Origin: Geomonas sp. Red32
GTDB taxonomy: Bacteria; Desulfobacterota; Desulfuromonadia; Geobacterales; Geobacteraceae
Assembly: GCF_023652955.1 (NCBI RefSeq)
Contig: NZ_JAKLOY010000011.1
Coordinates: 1-64,000, forward strand
Direction: 5' to 3'
DNA length: 64,000 bases
Shown: positions 33,611 through 42,680 of the stretch, one piece after another
Numbering within the stretch: the stretch's first letter is position 1
Layout of the letters: each line of letters begins with the position of its first letter
The notes under the pieces: model-generated
The model's database searches: none
What the model saw: the letters and a program-made list of their open reading frames with translations, nothing else
Told to the model about the DNA's origin: nothing
Translations under genes and position numbers: made by a program

Positions 33611-33639
33611 ACTATAAGGAGCCCCTCCGGCCTTGTCAA
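33611..33639 (-). promoter_or_regulatory. Sigma-70 promoter of the fmdB-like gene
   Basis: TTGACA and TATAGT with 17-base spacing, close to consensus. It begins inside the last codons of the CBS-domain gene. Confidence 0.75.
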
Positions 33640-34100
33640 GGGGCGGGGGCGAACTCCAGGCTTTTGGTCATGGCGAAGAGAAGCCGCGAGCGGTAGATGA
33701 TGCCGATCACCTTCTTCCCTTCCACCACCGGCACGCGCTGGAAGCGGTGCTTGATGAAGAGGTCGGCTATGTCGGTGATGTTGGCGTCCGGGGTGACCGA
33801 GATCGGCTGGTGCTCCATGATTTCGGAGATAGGGAGGTCCTTGATCCGCTGGCAGAGGGAGGCGAAAAACGGCTCGTCGATGCCCGGGGTCTTGACCCCC
33901 TCCATGAGCGCGGTGATGATGCTCAGGGGGGTAAGAATGCCAGCCAAGCCGCCCCGCTCGTTGAGCACGATGAGTCCCGGCGCGGCGTTCATGAAACTCT
34001 CGTCGCCGAAATTCGCCTTCATCATGCGGGACGCTTCCGCCACCGTGGTGCGCACCGAGATCGCAGGGACATCGGTCACCATTATGTCTCTTGCCTTCAT
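33636..34100 (-). CDS. CBS-domain pair protein, 154 aa
   Basis: Two CBS domains (about 5-60 and 85-148): MKARDIMVTDVPAISVRTTVAEAS and ISEIMEHQPISVTPDANITDIADLFIKHRFQRVPVVEGKKVIGII. Paired CBS domains bind adenosyl nucleotides and regulate partner proteins. It follows the yggU-like gene by ten bases on the minus strand, so it is probably the last gene of the yggT-divIVA-yggU run. No effector domain is attached. Confidence 0.9.
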   Translation of the reverse strand: MKARDIMVTDVPAISVRTTVAEASRMMKANFGDESFMNAAPGLIVLNERGGLAGILTPLSIITALMEGVKTPGIDEPFFASLCQRIKDLPISEIMEHQPISVTPDANITDIADLFIKHRFQRVPVVEGKKVIGIIYRSRLLFAMTKSLEFAPAP

Positions 34101-34110
34101 TAGATCCTCT

Positions 34111-34407
34111 CTATTGAGTTAATAAGGAGAGGAGGTGATCCTTGTCCACCCCCTCTACCCTGACGACCTTGTGCCGGGACTTGGCGCCCGACTTGATGGT
34201 GACCCTGGACTTGGCGACCCCGAGGGTCTTGGCTAGAAGCTCCACGCACTGCTTGTTGGCGGCGTCGTCCACCGGGGGGGAGGTAAGCCTGAGCCTCAGC
34301 TCCCCTTCCTTGACACCGCAGATCTCGCAGCGCGAGGCACGGGGCTGGACGTGGACGGTGAAGACCACGGCGTCCGCATCCAGGGTCATCCGGAGTTCCT
34401 CACTCAT
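34111..34407 (-). CDS. DUF167/YggU family protein
   Basis: The 98 residues fit DUF167: VVFTVHVQPRASRCEICGV, ELRLRLTSPPVDDAANKQCVELLAKTLGVAKSRVTIKSGAKSRHKVVRVEG. It is often next to yggT. The role is unknown; the fold resembles small RNA-binding domains. Its start overlaps the divIVA stop by eight bases, so it is translationally coupled. Confidence 0.93.
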   Translation of the reverse strand: MSEELRMTLDADAVVFTVHVQPRASRCEICGVKEGELRLRLTSPPVDDAANKQCVELLAKTLGVAKSRVTIKSGAKSRHKVVRVEGVDKDHLLSLLTQ

Positions 34408-34849
34408 CGGTGACCGAAAGCATCTTGTAGTAGGTATCGAGCAGGTGCTTGAAGCCCGCCTCGAAGCGCACCTTGTCCCTCTTCAGATCCTGGATCTGGT
34501 TGGAGAGCTCGATCACCTTCTTCTCGGCATCCGCCACGATCCGCTCCCCTTTGAGCTCCGCCTCGGAGAGAAGGAGCTGCGCCTCCTTCTGGGAGTTGGC
34601 CTTCATCTCCTCGGTGATCTTCTGGGCGGCCAGCATGGTCTCCCGCAGCTGCGACTCGCGCGCCTGCAGCTCGCTCATGGTGGCCGTGTGGCGGTTTAAG
34701 CGCTCCTTGAGCTCGTTGTTCTCGCGGATGAGCCCTTCCATCTCGGAGGCCACCGCCTGGAGGAAGGCGTCGACCTCGTCGGGGTCAAGGCCGCCGATCA
34801 TCTTCCCCTTGAACTGCTGCTGCTGGATGTCCATCGGACTGATCTTCAT
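34400..34849 (-). CDS. divIVA: DivIVA-domain protein, 149 aa
   Basis: MKISPMDIQQQQFKGKMIGGLDPDEVDAFLQAVASEMEGLIREN is the DivIVA N-terminal membrane-curvature-binding domain. It is followed by a long coiled coil (about 45-135). DivIVA proteins mark poles and septa in Gram-positives; in delta-type proteobacteria they occur in this yggT cluster with less clear roles. Four-base overlap with yggT. Confidence 0.92.
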   Translation of the reverse strand: MKISPMDIQQQQFKGKMIGGLDPDEVDAFLQAVASEMEGLIRENNELKERLNRHTATMSELQARESQLRETMLAAQKITEEMKANSQKEAQLLLSEAELKGERIVADAEKKVIELSNQIQDLKRDKVRFEAGFKHLLDTYYKMLSVTDE

Positions 34850-35172
34850 AGACCACCTTTAAGCTGGGATGCGTACATCATGAGGTAGGAAAAGGCGGTA
34901 TCGAAGACGACGATCTGCACCAGGTAGATGAGGGCGAACACCACCAGCGGAGAAAAGTCGATCGCCCCGGTGTCCGGCATGTAGCGGCGGACCTTGCGGA
35001 GGACGGGCTCGGTGGCGCGGTAGATGAAGTTGACGATGGGATTGTAGGGATCGGCGCTGATCCAGGAGATCACCACGCTGGCCAAAAGGATGTACTTATA
35101 GACGGTAAGGAGTCCGCTTGCCAGCTCGACTATCTTTGCCAGGGCGTACAGAATGTTGCCTAGCAGAATCAT
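34846..35172 (-). CDS. YggT family membrane protein, 108 aa
   Basis: Two YggT units with hydrophobic segments (about 5-32 and 75-100) flank the loop ISWISADPYNPIVNFIYRATEPVLRKVRRYMPDTGAIDFSPLVVF, the family hallmark. YggT/YlmG proteins act in membrane organisation and, in plastids and Gram-positives, division-related processes. First gene of the yggT-divIVA-yggU-CBS run. Confidence 0.94.
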   Translation of the reverse strand: MILLGNILYALAKIVELASGLLTVYKYILLASVVISWISADPYNPIVNFIYRATEPVLRKVRRYMPDTGAIDFSPLVVFALIYLVQIVVFDTAFSYLMMYASQLKGGL

Positions 35173-35207
35173 TGATCCCCCTTTGAGACTGGTGGTTCGA
35201 CTGCAAA

Positions 35208-35237
35208 GATATACAGGAAAAGAGGCTCCCTTGTCAA
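35208..35237 (-). promoter_or_regulatory. Sigma-70-type promoter of the yggT-divIVA operon
   Basis: TTGACA and TATATC (18-base spacer) lie about 35 bases before the yggT start. Confidence 0.6.
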
Positions 35238-35447
35238 GGCCGCCCCCGGCGACTATCCCCGCTTTTTACGCACTTTTCCAGACATTTTCCAATCCTTGCC
35301 CGATCCTCTCTCCCGCTATTCCAATCCCCCCGGTTGCCTTGAGTGAGAGAGCGCGACAAAGCGGCCGGAAAAGGGGGGGGCGAGGGCCGGCGGCGGAATT
35401 CCAGTTGACTATCCCGGCGCCATCATCTAAAAGTTCATGAACAAAAC

Positions 35448-35545
35448 GGAAGCACGTCCGTCGCTGGTGGGCGGCCTGGTCTTCAAAACCAGTGTGGGGG
35501 GTGAGAAGCCTCCCGGGTGGGTTCGATTCCCATGTGCTTCCGCCA
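35448..35545 (+). tRNA. selC: Selenocysteine tRNA (anticodon TCA)
   Basis: An 8-base acceptor stem (GGAAGCAC pairs with GTGCTTCC), a long variable arm, an anticodon stem CTGGT/ACCAG with loop CTTCAAA giving TCA at 35483-35485, the T-loop GGTTCGATTCC, and an encoded GCCA end. These are the features of tRNA-Sec, which reads UGA with SelB. No selA, selB or selD is in the window. Positions 35238-35447 hold nothing else that I recognise. Confidence 0.96.
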
Positions 35546-35649
35546 TTTAAACCCCACTCTTGCAGAATCCCAATAACCCGCATTTTGCGGGTTTATCTAT
35601 TTTAGGCATGCATTGGTAGCGGCAAGCTGGACCAGGAAGAAAGCAGAGG

Positions 35650-36405
35650 ATGAAGGTGGACCGAAAGACAGTGGCCAAGAAGACAGATTCGATTTATGCC
35701 GCACCACTTCAGGAGATGGTCGATTTTCAGTTCGACGAACGGGTGGCGGCGGTCTTTCCCGACATGATACAGCGCTCGGTCCCCGGGTACGGGATGATCA
35801 TTGCCAATATCGGCATTGTCGCCGCAAGGTACGCTCAACCGAAGAGCCGCTGCTACGATCTCGGCTGCTCGCTGGGTGCAGCTACCCTCTCCATGCGCCA
35901 GCGGATCACCCAGCCGGAGTGCGATATCGTCGCGGTCGATAACTCCCCGGCGATGGTCGAGCGTTGCCGCGAGATTTTGGCCCGCGACACGGTGCCGACC
36001 GTTCCCGTCACGCTGGTCTGTGCGGACATACAGGACGTCGCCATCGAGAACGCCTCGGTGGTGGTCCTCAACTTCACCCTGCAGTTCATCCCTCCCGCTG
36101 AGCGGCTGGCGCTGATCCGGCGGATCTACACCGGGCTCAGGCCGGGGGGAATCCTCATCCTCTCCGAAAAGATCGCCTTCCAGGACGAGGGGCGGCAAGA
36201 GTTCCATGTGGAGCTCCATCACGACTTCAAACGGGCCAACGGCTACAGCGATCTCGAGATCAGCCAGAAGCGGTCGGCGCTGGAGAACGTGATGATCCCC
36301 GAGCCCCTCTCCTGCCATCACGAGCGGCTTAAGGCCGCAGGCTTCTCCTTTTCCGAAGTCTGGTTCCAGTGCTTCAATTTCGCCTCCCTGGTCGCCATCA
36401 AATGA
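35650..36405 (+). CDS. cmoA: Carboxy-S-adenosyl-L-methionine synthase CmoA
   Basis: The 251-residue SAM-fold protein has the CmoA pattern: [97 protein letters not shown]. It converts SAM and prephenate into carboxy-SAM for wobble uridine modification. It overlaps cmoB by four bases and lies 104 bases after the selenocysteine tRNA. Confidence 0.95.
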   Translation: MKVDRKTVAKKTDSIYAAPLQEMVDFQFDERVAAVFPDMIQRSVPGYGMIIANIGIVAARYAQPKSRCYDLGCSLGAATLSMRQRITQPECDIVAVDNSPAMVERCREILARDTVPTVPVTLVCADIQDVAIENASVVVLNFTLQFIPPAERLALIRRIYTGLRPGGILILSEKIAFQDEGRQEFHVELHHDFKRANGYSDLEISQKRSALENVMIPEPLSCHHERLKAAGFSFSEVWFQCFNFASLVAIK

Positions 36406-37373
36406 GCTTCTACGATAGCCTCTATCCACAACTGGCCGCCATGGGCCAGGAGCGTTGGGCGGAGCAACTGCAAGCGGCCCTGCCGGAGAGACTGCTCCTC
36501 GACCGTCACGGGAAGCTGGCGGGATGGCTCTCGGCCCTTGAGTCGCTGCCGGAGATCCGCCCGTCCCGCATCGAACTGCGGGACGGCGTTACCATCGGCT
36601 CGGCCGCCGATCTGGGCGGCATCGACCGCGACGGGCTGATCGCAAAGCTCAAGGCGTTTCTCCCTTGGCGCAAAGGCCCCTACAACTTCTTCGGCATCGA
36701 GATCGATACCGAGTGGCGGTCGGACTGGAAGTGGGAGCGCGTTTTGCCGCACATCCAGCCGCTCACCGGGCGAAAAGTCCTCGACGTCGGATGCGGCAAC
36801 GGCTATCACGGCTGGCGGATGCGGGGCGCGGGCGCCGAGTTCGTCCTCGGCATCGAGCCCTTCCTCCTTTCGGTGCAGCAGTTCCTGGTGATGCAGCGCT
36901 ACCTTCGCGATCCCCAGCATCACGTCATACCGATAGGGATCGAAGATCTCCCCGCCGGCCTCGCCTGCTTCGACAGCGTCTTCTCCATGGGCGTTCTCTA
37001 CCATCGCCGGTCCCCGCTGGACCATCTTTACGAGCTGAAGGGTTGTCTGCGGCCGGGGGGAGAGTTGATCCTGGAGACGCTGATTGTGGAAGGGGATCGG
37101 GAGACGGTCTTCATGCCGGAGGGGCGTTACGCAAAGATGCGCAACGTCTGGTTCCTGCCGTCAATCGCCGCCATGACCTTGTGGCTTGAACGCTGCGGGT
37201 TCACCAACATCGCCTGCGTCGACAGCAACCGTACCAGCCGCGACGAGCAGCGCTCGACGGAGTGGATGCAGTTCGAATCGCTGGCGGATTTTCTCGACCC
37301 GGATTGTGCGGAGAGGACGATCGAAGGTCACCCCGCCCCGCTGAGAGCCATTTTCACAGCGACAAGGCCATGA
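36402..37373 (+). CDS. cmoB: tRNA U34 carboxymethyltransferase CmoB
   Basis: 323 residues with [35 protein letters not shown], the SAM motif [40 protein letters not shown] and [16 protein letters not shown]. It transfers the carboxymethyl group from carboxy-SAM to 5-hydroxyuridine 34, forming cmo5U. I chose the ATG that overlaps the cmoA stop (ATGA) rather than one eleven codons earlier inside cmoA. An intrinsic terminator follows within 20 bases. Confidence 0.95.
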   Translation: MSFYDSLYPQLAAMGQERWAEQLQAALPERLLLDRHGKLAGWLSALESLPEIRPSRIELRDGVTIGSAADLGGIDRDGLIAKLKAFLPWRKGPYNFFGIEIDTEWRSDWKWERVLPHIQPLTGRKVLDVGCGNGYHGWRMRGAGAEFVLGIEPFLLSVQQFLVMQRYLRDPQHHVIPIGIEDLPAGLACFDSVFSMGVLYHRRSPLDHLYELKGCLRPGGELILETLIVEGDRETVFMPEGRYAKMRNVWFLPSIAAMTLWLERCGFTNIACVDSNRTSRDEQRSTEWMQFESLADFLDPDCAERTIEGHPAPLRAIFTATRP

Positions 37374-37390
37374 GAAGGTAAACATTGGAC

Positions 37391-37415
37391 GCCCCCGGAG
37401 ACGGGGGCTTTTTTT
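37391..37415 (+). terminator. Intrinsic terminator of cmoAB
   Basis: GCCCCCG-GAGA-CGGGGGC followed by seven T, 17 bases after the cmoB stop codon. Confidence 0.93.
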
Positions 37416-37471
37416 GTTTGGCTACCAGATATCCGGGGAGAAGTCGCAGGAAATCATAATCTGTCTCTCAT

Positions 37472-38152
37472 TCAGTGGGAGGCGAAGATCATCATCAGGG
37501 GAGGAGCGAGGAAGACGGCGGGGAGGAGGTTGCCGACCGGGAGCCTTTTGATCCCGAGCATGTCGAGGGCGATGGCAACGATGAGGAGGCCTCCCACCGC
37601 ATTCATCTCCTGCACCACCGGCGGGGTCAGGATCTGCTGCGCGGCGGTGGCGCAGAGGGTGATGCCCCCTTGGTAGGCGAAGAGCGGTAAGGCCGAGAAG
37701 AGGACGCCGATGCCGAGGGTGGAGGCGAGCGCCACAGAGGCGATGCCGTCGAGGGCGGCCTTGGCGTAGAGGATCTCGGGACGGCCGCCGAGGCCATCCT
37801 GCAGGGAGCCCATGATGGCCATGGCACCGACGCAGTAGAGAAGGGTCGCGGTGACGAAGCCTTCTGCCACCTTGCCGCTCCCTTTGAAACGGCGGCCGAG
37901 GAGTTCGCCGATCGCCTCCAGGCGCGCCTCGATCCCCAGCAGCTCGCCGATGATCCCGCCGCCGATCAGGCTGCCGATGACGATCATCACCTGGCTGCTC
38001 TTGAGCGCCAGCTGCGCCCCGATCAGCAGCACGGCCAGCCCGAGACCGGCCATGATGGTGCCGCGCACCTTTTCCGAAAGGAGGTGCCCCCCCTTCACGC
38101 CCACCAGACTCCCGCAGACAATCGCGGCCGCATTTACCGTCGTTCCCGTCAT
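37472..38152 (-). CDS. DUF554 family membrane protein, 226 aa
   Basis: MTGTTVNAAAIVCGSLVGVKGGHLLSEKVRGTIMAGLGLAVLLIG is the DUF554 (YdfK/YqgA) start, and EGFVTATLLYCVGAMAIMGSLQDGLGG is its best-conserved stretch. Six or seven membrane segments are expected. Function unknown; a transporter role is usually assumed. Start set at the ATG with GGCGGG six bases upstream. Confidence 0.9.
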   Translation of the reverse strand: MTGTTVNAAAIVCGSLVGVKGGHLLSEKVRGTIMAGLGLAVLLIGAQLALKSSQVMIVIGSLIGGGIIGELLGIEARLEAIGELLGRRFKGSGKVAEGFVTATLLYCVGAMAIMGSLQDGLGGRPEILYAKAALDGIASVALASTLGIGVLFSALPLFAYQGGITLCATAAQQILTPPVVQEMNAVGGLLIVAIALDMLGIKRLPVGNLLPAVFLAPPLMMIFASH

Positions 38153-38384
38153 AATCATCCCGCCAAAATAGTAAGCTTGCGCTTTAAAGGCAAGCACAAA
38201 TACGCCACTGGTAAGTTCCTGCCGCTCAAGACTCATCTCCGGCCAACCCTTTCTCTCTTTGACGACTCCCGTAGACTTTAGGAAAAGATGGAATAGATAT
38301 CTTTGGGCACCGTATTAAGGTTTGAACCGGGATGGCGGATTGTGTTATAGCCACAGCCGGATCGATCATCGTCAAGGAGGATGA

Positions 38385-38429
38385 ATGAGAGACAACAGAA
38401 ACCGGCAGCTACCCGGTAACGCGCCATGA
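38385..38429 (+). CDS. 14-codon leader ORF coupled to the next gene
   Basis: A strong ribosome site (AAGGAGG, four bases before ATG) drives a 14-residue ORF, MRDNRNRQLPGNAP. Its stop overlaps the next start (ATGA at 38426). The following gene has no ribosome site of its own, so this short ORF may deliver ribosomes to it. It may equally just be the true upstream part of a coupled start. Confidence 0.35.
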   Translation: MRDNRNRQLPGNAP

Positions 38430-38881
38430 CAATCTGGTCGTCATTACTTGGCAAGCTCAAACAAACCGGAAGGTCCGGCGTTGAAGTGAGCCGCGAACGC
38501 TTCAACACCCTTCCCTATCGCTACGAGCAGTTCGACATGGCACTCGCCTGGGAACTCCGGCGGTCGGAAAACGAAACCGTGGTCGACGGGATCCTGAAGA
38601 ACCTCCGTTACGCCTTCATGGAAGGAATCGAACTCTGGGTGGCCGCCGCCGGCCCCGACGGCAGCGTTCGGGCCCGCGCCGTCTGCTACATCACACCGCA
38701 TCAGCTTCGCCAGGACGAGCTCGCCCCCTTTGCCGTTAAACTCCCCCTCCTCATCGAGCCCGGGGATATTCTGCAGTTTACCTATTGCTACTCGGGCAGT
38801 GACGGGGGAGACGGCGGCTCGAAGTGGACGCAGAGTTTCAATACGACCATCGCCTCCGAGGCGGTCGCGCCGCCGCAATAG
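38426..38881 (+). CDS. Hypothetical protein, 151 aa
   Basis: A soluble protein with no signal peptide, no membrane segment and no recognised domain. The middle (GIELWVAAAGPDGSVRARAVCYIT, then PLLIEPGDILQFTYCYSG) looks beta-rich. It starts at an ATG overlapping the stop of a 14-codon ORF. Codon use looks like that of neighbouring genes. Likely lineage-specific; I propose no function. Confidence 0.5.
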   Translation: MTIWSSLLGKLKQTGRSGVEVSRERFNTLPYRYEQFDMALAWELRRSENETVVDGILKNLRYAFMEGIELWVAAAGPDGSVRARAVCYITPHQLRQDELAPFAVKLPLLIEPGDILQFTYCYSGSDGGDGGSKWTQSFNTTIASEAVAPPQ

Positions 38882-39522
38882 CGCCGTCAGGCACCCCGGA
38901 AGCTCGGCCAGCCATAGCCCCACCTTCCCGGCGGCCACCTCTCCGGTAAGGGCGAAACGGCAAAGAGCGTCCCTAGGCGGAGCCCCTGCGGTCCCTCGCC
39001 TGCCGCCCAGCGTTCCTTGAGCTTTTTCGTTATCAGTTTCACATTTTTCCAGCCAACGGATGTTCTTTATAGCGCTTCAAATACGTCTGCCTGGCCCGCT
39101 CAGCACTCTCTGACCATTTTTTAATCAGTAAACGATAGTAAATTGTATTTGAATTCGCATTGCTGCTGTGCTATATGCAGATCCTGCAATATTGAAGAGA
39201 CCGATAGATTCTATAAAATCCTACGTTCCAGAAGAAAATGCTCTTTGACTCCCTCCCCGCTTTACCCCTATTGAGTGACGATGCCCCGCCCGGCCCTCTC
39301 AACTTCAGTCGTTTGAGGTGTTCAACGGGCCCTGGTACCGGCTTGAGTCAGGTAGGGAAAGGTGCCATCCTGTTAGTTATGACCGCCCGCAGCGGTGACA
39401 GCTAAGGGGGCAACCTTCAAAACGACGCGGAGGACCCGTACCCGCGCCCCGTCAAGCGGGAGGTGCGGCCGGAGATGATGAAGGATTGACTGCTGGCTGT
39501 AGCGCAATGCAAGGAGATTTCC
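38882..39522. other. Non-coding stretch upstream of the receiver gene
   Basis: About 640 bases with no supportable ORF. The left part is GC-rich, the middle (39060-39260) is AT-rich. Near 39408-39450 is a GGGGGCAACC...GACGC...AGGACC run that recalls part of a cyclic di-GMP riboswitch but lacks its helices. I see no tRNA or known RNA. Confidence 0.5.
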
Positions 39523-39900
39523 ATGGCCCTCAAGGACGTACGCGTTTTGATTGTTGATGACGAGGCTTTCTTCCGCAGCTCCTTACGGCAAACCATCGAT
39601 GCCATCGGGTTCACGGTAGTCGCCGAGGCGGCCGATGGGCGGGATGCCGTGCGGCAGTACCTCGCCCACCGCCCGCACATAACTATCATGGACCTCTACA
39701 TGCCGGAGAAAAACGGCATCGACGCCACCAGGGAGATCATGGCCCTCGACAAAAACGCCAACATCATCACCAGCAGCGCCTCGGACTGCGCAAGCGACAC
39801 CGATGCGGTGGTGAAGGTCGGCGCCAAGGCGGTCGTCAAAAAGCCCTTCGAAGCACGTGAAATCTACCAGGCAGTAAGGACGCTGCTCTCCCGAAGCTAA
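39523..39900 (+). CDS. Single-domain response regulator (CheY-like), 125 aa
   Basis: A stand-alone receiver: VLIVDDEAFFRSSLRQ, phospho-acceptor D57 in ITIMDLYMPEKNG, SSAS at the switch position and VKKPF with the conserved Lys. No output domain. No kinase is adjacent; it is an orphan regulator of chemotaxis or signal-relay type. It has a long untranslated region on each side. Confidence 0.92.
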   Translation: MALKDVRVLIVDDEAFFRSSLRQTIDAIGFTVVAEAADGRDAVRQYLAHRPHITIMDLYMPEKNGIDATREIMALDKNANIITSSASDCASDTDAVVKVGAKAVVKKPFEAREIYQAVRTLLSRS

Positions 39901-39959
39901 GCTTTGTCAGCTGGAAAGACCAGCACGGCCTTGAAAGTGGATGAACCAGTGATACCCTT

Positions 39960-39993
39960 GTCGCAATGACAGTCCGAGAGGGTTCATTGCGAC
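39960..39993. repeat. Perfect 10-bp hairpin downstream of the receiver gene
   Basis: GTCGCAATGA and TCATTGCGAC arms with a 14-base loop, 60 bases after the receiver stop. No T-run. The rest of 39901-40217 shows only a small CATAA/TTATG stem and a GGAGG ribosome site for the next gene. Confidence 0.6.
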
Positions 39994-40217
39994 GGCTTTG
40001 TCACAGTTGACGCACCGGCATAAGTCGTTATGACTGCGATTGTGTCATGCTCCGCGAGAACTCATCCATTGTACGACCTGAATTCCTTTCCTAACTCCTC
40101 GGCCTAATCCTCCTTTTACCATTTCATTACCTTCCTGAATACATCACGTACTGGCTCTACACCTCCAAAACTGACTGGCACTGCACCCGGCAGCACCATT
40201 TTCAAGGAGGTTCGTCC

Positions 40218-42599
40218 ATGCGACAGCTGGCCGAAACACGCACGCGCAGGAAATCAGCAAGCCCCCGTCACCTCTTGCCGTTACTCGCCGCCGCCCTGGT
40301 GCTGCTCTGCCTCGGCCCCGGCGGGGGAACCGTCACCACGGCGGTGTCGGCTCCGCTGCCTATGTCCTACGTCAGGGTCACCTCGTTTTCGCTCCCCGCC
40401 TACTCCGGCTCCCTTACCGTCACCGGGATCGTGGTCACCGCCACCAGCAGGTACCGCGTCAACGGCTACATGCTGACCGAGAGTTCGCCGCGCCCCTCCG
40501 CAGGCGCCAGCGGCTGGAGGTCCACCGCCCCCACCACCTACACCTTCGCCACCGCCGGCAGCAAGGTCCTCTACGCGTGGGCGAGGGACACGGCGGGGAA
40601 CGTCTCGAGCAGCAGGAGCGGCAGCGTCATCGTCGATCTCACGCCGCCGGTGATAACCTCCTTCACGGTCCCCTCAACCTCCGGCTCGCTCACCGTGACC
40701 GGCCTATCGCTCGTTGCCACCGACAACGTCAGGGTGACGGGATACCAGGTGAACGAAAGCTCCACGCCCCCCTCGCCAACCGCCACCGGGTGGAGCGCCA
40801 GCGCTCCGGCCAGCTACACCTTCGCCACCACGGGGAACAAGACCCTGTACGGCTGGGCCAAGGATGGAGCGGGGAACGTCTCCCTCGGCAAGAGCGCGCC
40901 GGTCGCCATCACCCAGATGGGATGGCAGCTCACCTTCAGTGACGAGTTCAACGGAAGCGCCCTCGACACCTCCACCTGGATGACCACCTACCCGGGAGGG
41001 ATCCGCAACTATACCGACAGCGGCGAGCTCCAGGGGTATGCCGACGACGCCTTCGTGGAGGCCAACGGCCAGCTGAAGATCATCGCCGCCCGCGTGACCC
41101 GCACGCTCCCCGACGGCCGCACCTACAACTACACCTCCGGCGAGCTCAACAACTCGATGGTCTTCTCCCAGACCTACGGATACTTCGAGATGCGGGCGAG
41201 CCTGCCGAGCGGCAACGGTTTCTGGCCCGCCTTCTGGCTGCTGCCGGTCAACGGCCAGTGGCCGCCGGAGATCGATGTCATGGAGGTGCTCTCGTCGTCG
41301 CCGAGCACCCTGTACATGTCGCTGCACTACGGCACGAGCTCGAGCCCCGAGAGCGTAACGGAAACCTTCACGGGACCCGACCTCACGAGAACCGGCTTCC
41401 ATGTCTATGCGGTTGACTGGGAGCCGGGCTCCATCGTCTGGTATCTCGACGGAGAGCCGGTCTACGGCATTACCGGCAATTCCAACGTTCCCGCCATCCC
41501 CATGTACCTGATCGCCAACCTCGCCATCGGCGGATACTGGGGCGGCCCTCCCGACGGCAACACCGTCTTCCCCAATTACATGTACCTCGACTACATCAGG
41601 GTATGGCAGCGGGTCCCCAACGGCCCGTACCAGCAGATCCCCGGCCCGAACGATCCCATTCCCACCAAGGACCACGCGCTGACGATCACCACCACCTCGC
41701 TCCCCTCGGGTTCGGTCGGCACCTCCTATCAGCAGACCCTGCTCGGCACCGGCGGGACATCCCCCTACAGCTGGTCGGTGACCACCGGCGCTCTCCCCGC
41801 CGGCCTGACCCTCACCCCCTCGACCGGCGTCATCTCGGGGGTCCCCTCCTCCCCCGGCACGGGCAACTTCACGGTCCAGCTGAAGGACGGGAAGGGGACC
41901 GTCATCGGCACCTCCCTCTCCATCACCGTGACCGCCTTGCCGAGCATTGCCATTGACGCCAGCGTATCGCAGGACCTGGGGACCACCGGCAGCACCATCA
42001 CCTCGCCGGCACTGGCCACCTCTTCCGCGAACCAGTTGCTGACCGCTTTCGTCACCTCGAGCTCCACCGGCACCGGGGCCAACACGACGGTCACCGGTGT
42101 CAGCAACAGCGGGACTCCGCTAACCTGGACCCGCGCCGTCGTCACCAACGCGCAGTTCGGAACGGCCGAAATCTGGTGGGCCTACGCGGCCGGCACCTTC
42201 TCCGGGACGGTGACGGCCACCCTCAGCCAGAACGTCTCCTCGCGCTCGCTCACCGTGCTCTCCTTCACCGGCACCGCCCAGGGCTCCGACGCCATCGGGG
42301 CGGCCGCCAGCGGCAGCGCGTCCTCCGGGGGGCCGACCGCCACCTTGGTCACCACCCGCGCGAACTCCTGGGTCTTCGGTACCGGCAACGACTGGGCCGG
42401 TGCGGTCAGCAGGACACTGGGATCCGGACAGACGATGGTGCACCAGTTCGTCTCGGCCGCCACCCAGGATACCTACTGGGTGCAGCGCCAAAACGGCACT
42501 ACCCCGGCGGCGGGTACCGCGGTGACTATCAACGACACCGCGCCTACCGGCCACATGTACAACCTGAGCATCGTGGAGATCCGTCCCCCCTCGTGGTGA
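40218..42599 (+). CDS. Secreted GH16 glycoside hydrolase with Ig-like domains, 793 aa
   Basis: A signal peptide with a basic start (hydrophobic core about 19-33) is followed by two tandem domains of about 90 residues (50-140, 143-232; each ends in TFAT-G-K-LYAWA-D-AGNVS). A GH16 catalytic domain spans 235-465, with FSDEFNGSALDTSTW and the nucleophile/acid motif EIDVMEV (E351, D353, E356). Then comes a putative-Ig domain (about 490-575, LPAGLTLTPSTGVISGVPSSPG) and an unrecognised beta-rich C-terminal domain. GH16 enzymes cleave beta-1,3 or beta-1,3/1,4 glucans and related polymers; the exact substrate cannot be read here. AAGGAGG precedes the ATG. Confidence 0.92.
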   Translation: MRQLAETRTRRKSASPRHLLPLLAAALVLLCLGPGGGTVTTAVSAPLPMSYVRVTSFSLPAYSGSLTVTGIVVTATSRYRVNGYMLTESSPRPSAGASGWRSTAPTTYTFATAGSKVLYAWARDTAGNVSSSRSGSVIVDLTPPVITSFTVPSTSGSLTVTGLSLVATDNVRVTGYQVNESSTPPSPTATGWSASAPASYTFATTGNKTLYGWAKDGAGNVSLGKSAPVAITQMGWQLTFSDEFNGSALDTSTWMTTYPGGIRNYTDSGELQGYADDAFVEANGQLKIIAARVTRTLPDGRTYNYTSGELNNSMVFSQTYGYFEMRASLPSGNGFWPAFWLLPVNGQWPPEIDVMEVLSSSPSTLYMSLHYGTSSSPESVTETFTGPDLTRTGFHVYAVDWEPGSIVWYLDGEPVYGITGNSNVPAIPMYLIANLAIGGYWGGPPDGNTVFPNYMYLDYIRVWQRVPNGPYQQIPGPNDPIPTKDHALTITTTSLPSGSVGTSYQQTLLGTGGTSPYSWSVTTGALPAGLTLTPSTGVISGVPSSPGTGNFTVQLKDGKGTVIGTSLSITVTALPSIAIDASVSQDLGTTGSTITSPALATSSANQLLTAFVTSSSTGTGANTTVTGVSNSGTPLTWTRAVVTNAQFGTAEIWWAYAAGTFSGTVTATLSQNVSSRSLTVLSFTGTAQGSDAIGAAASGSASSGGPTATLVTTRANSWVFGTGNDWAGAVSRTLGSGQTMVHQFVSAATQDTYWVQRQNGTTPAAGTAVTINDTAPTGHMYNLSIVEIRPPSW

Positions 42600-42626
42600 C
42601 GGCATGACGCACAGCCCTGAAACGGC

Positions 42627-42658
42627 AAAGGGGACATCGCCATCGATGTCCCCTTTTT
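42627..42658 (+). terminator. Intrinsic terminator between convergent genes
   Basis: GGGGACATCG and CGATGTCCCC arms followed by TTTTT, 30 bases after the GH16 gene. The matching AAA on the left lets it act weakly on the minus strand too. Confidence 0.92.
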
Positions 42659-42680
42659 CTTTGGTGCCGTACGGGTCGCC

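Noticed and set aside
39408..39450. Cyclic di-GMP (GEMM-I) riboswitch-like words ahead of the receiver gene
   Set aside because: GGGGGCAACC and GACGC are present but the tetraloop helix between them and the second receptor helix are missing, so the consensus fold cannot form.
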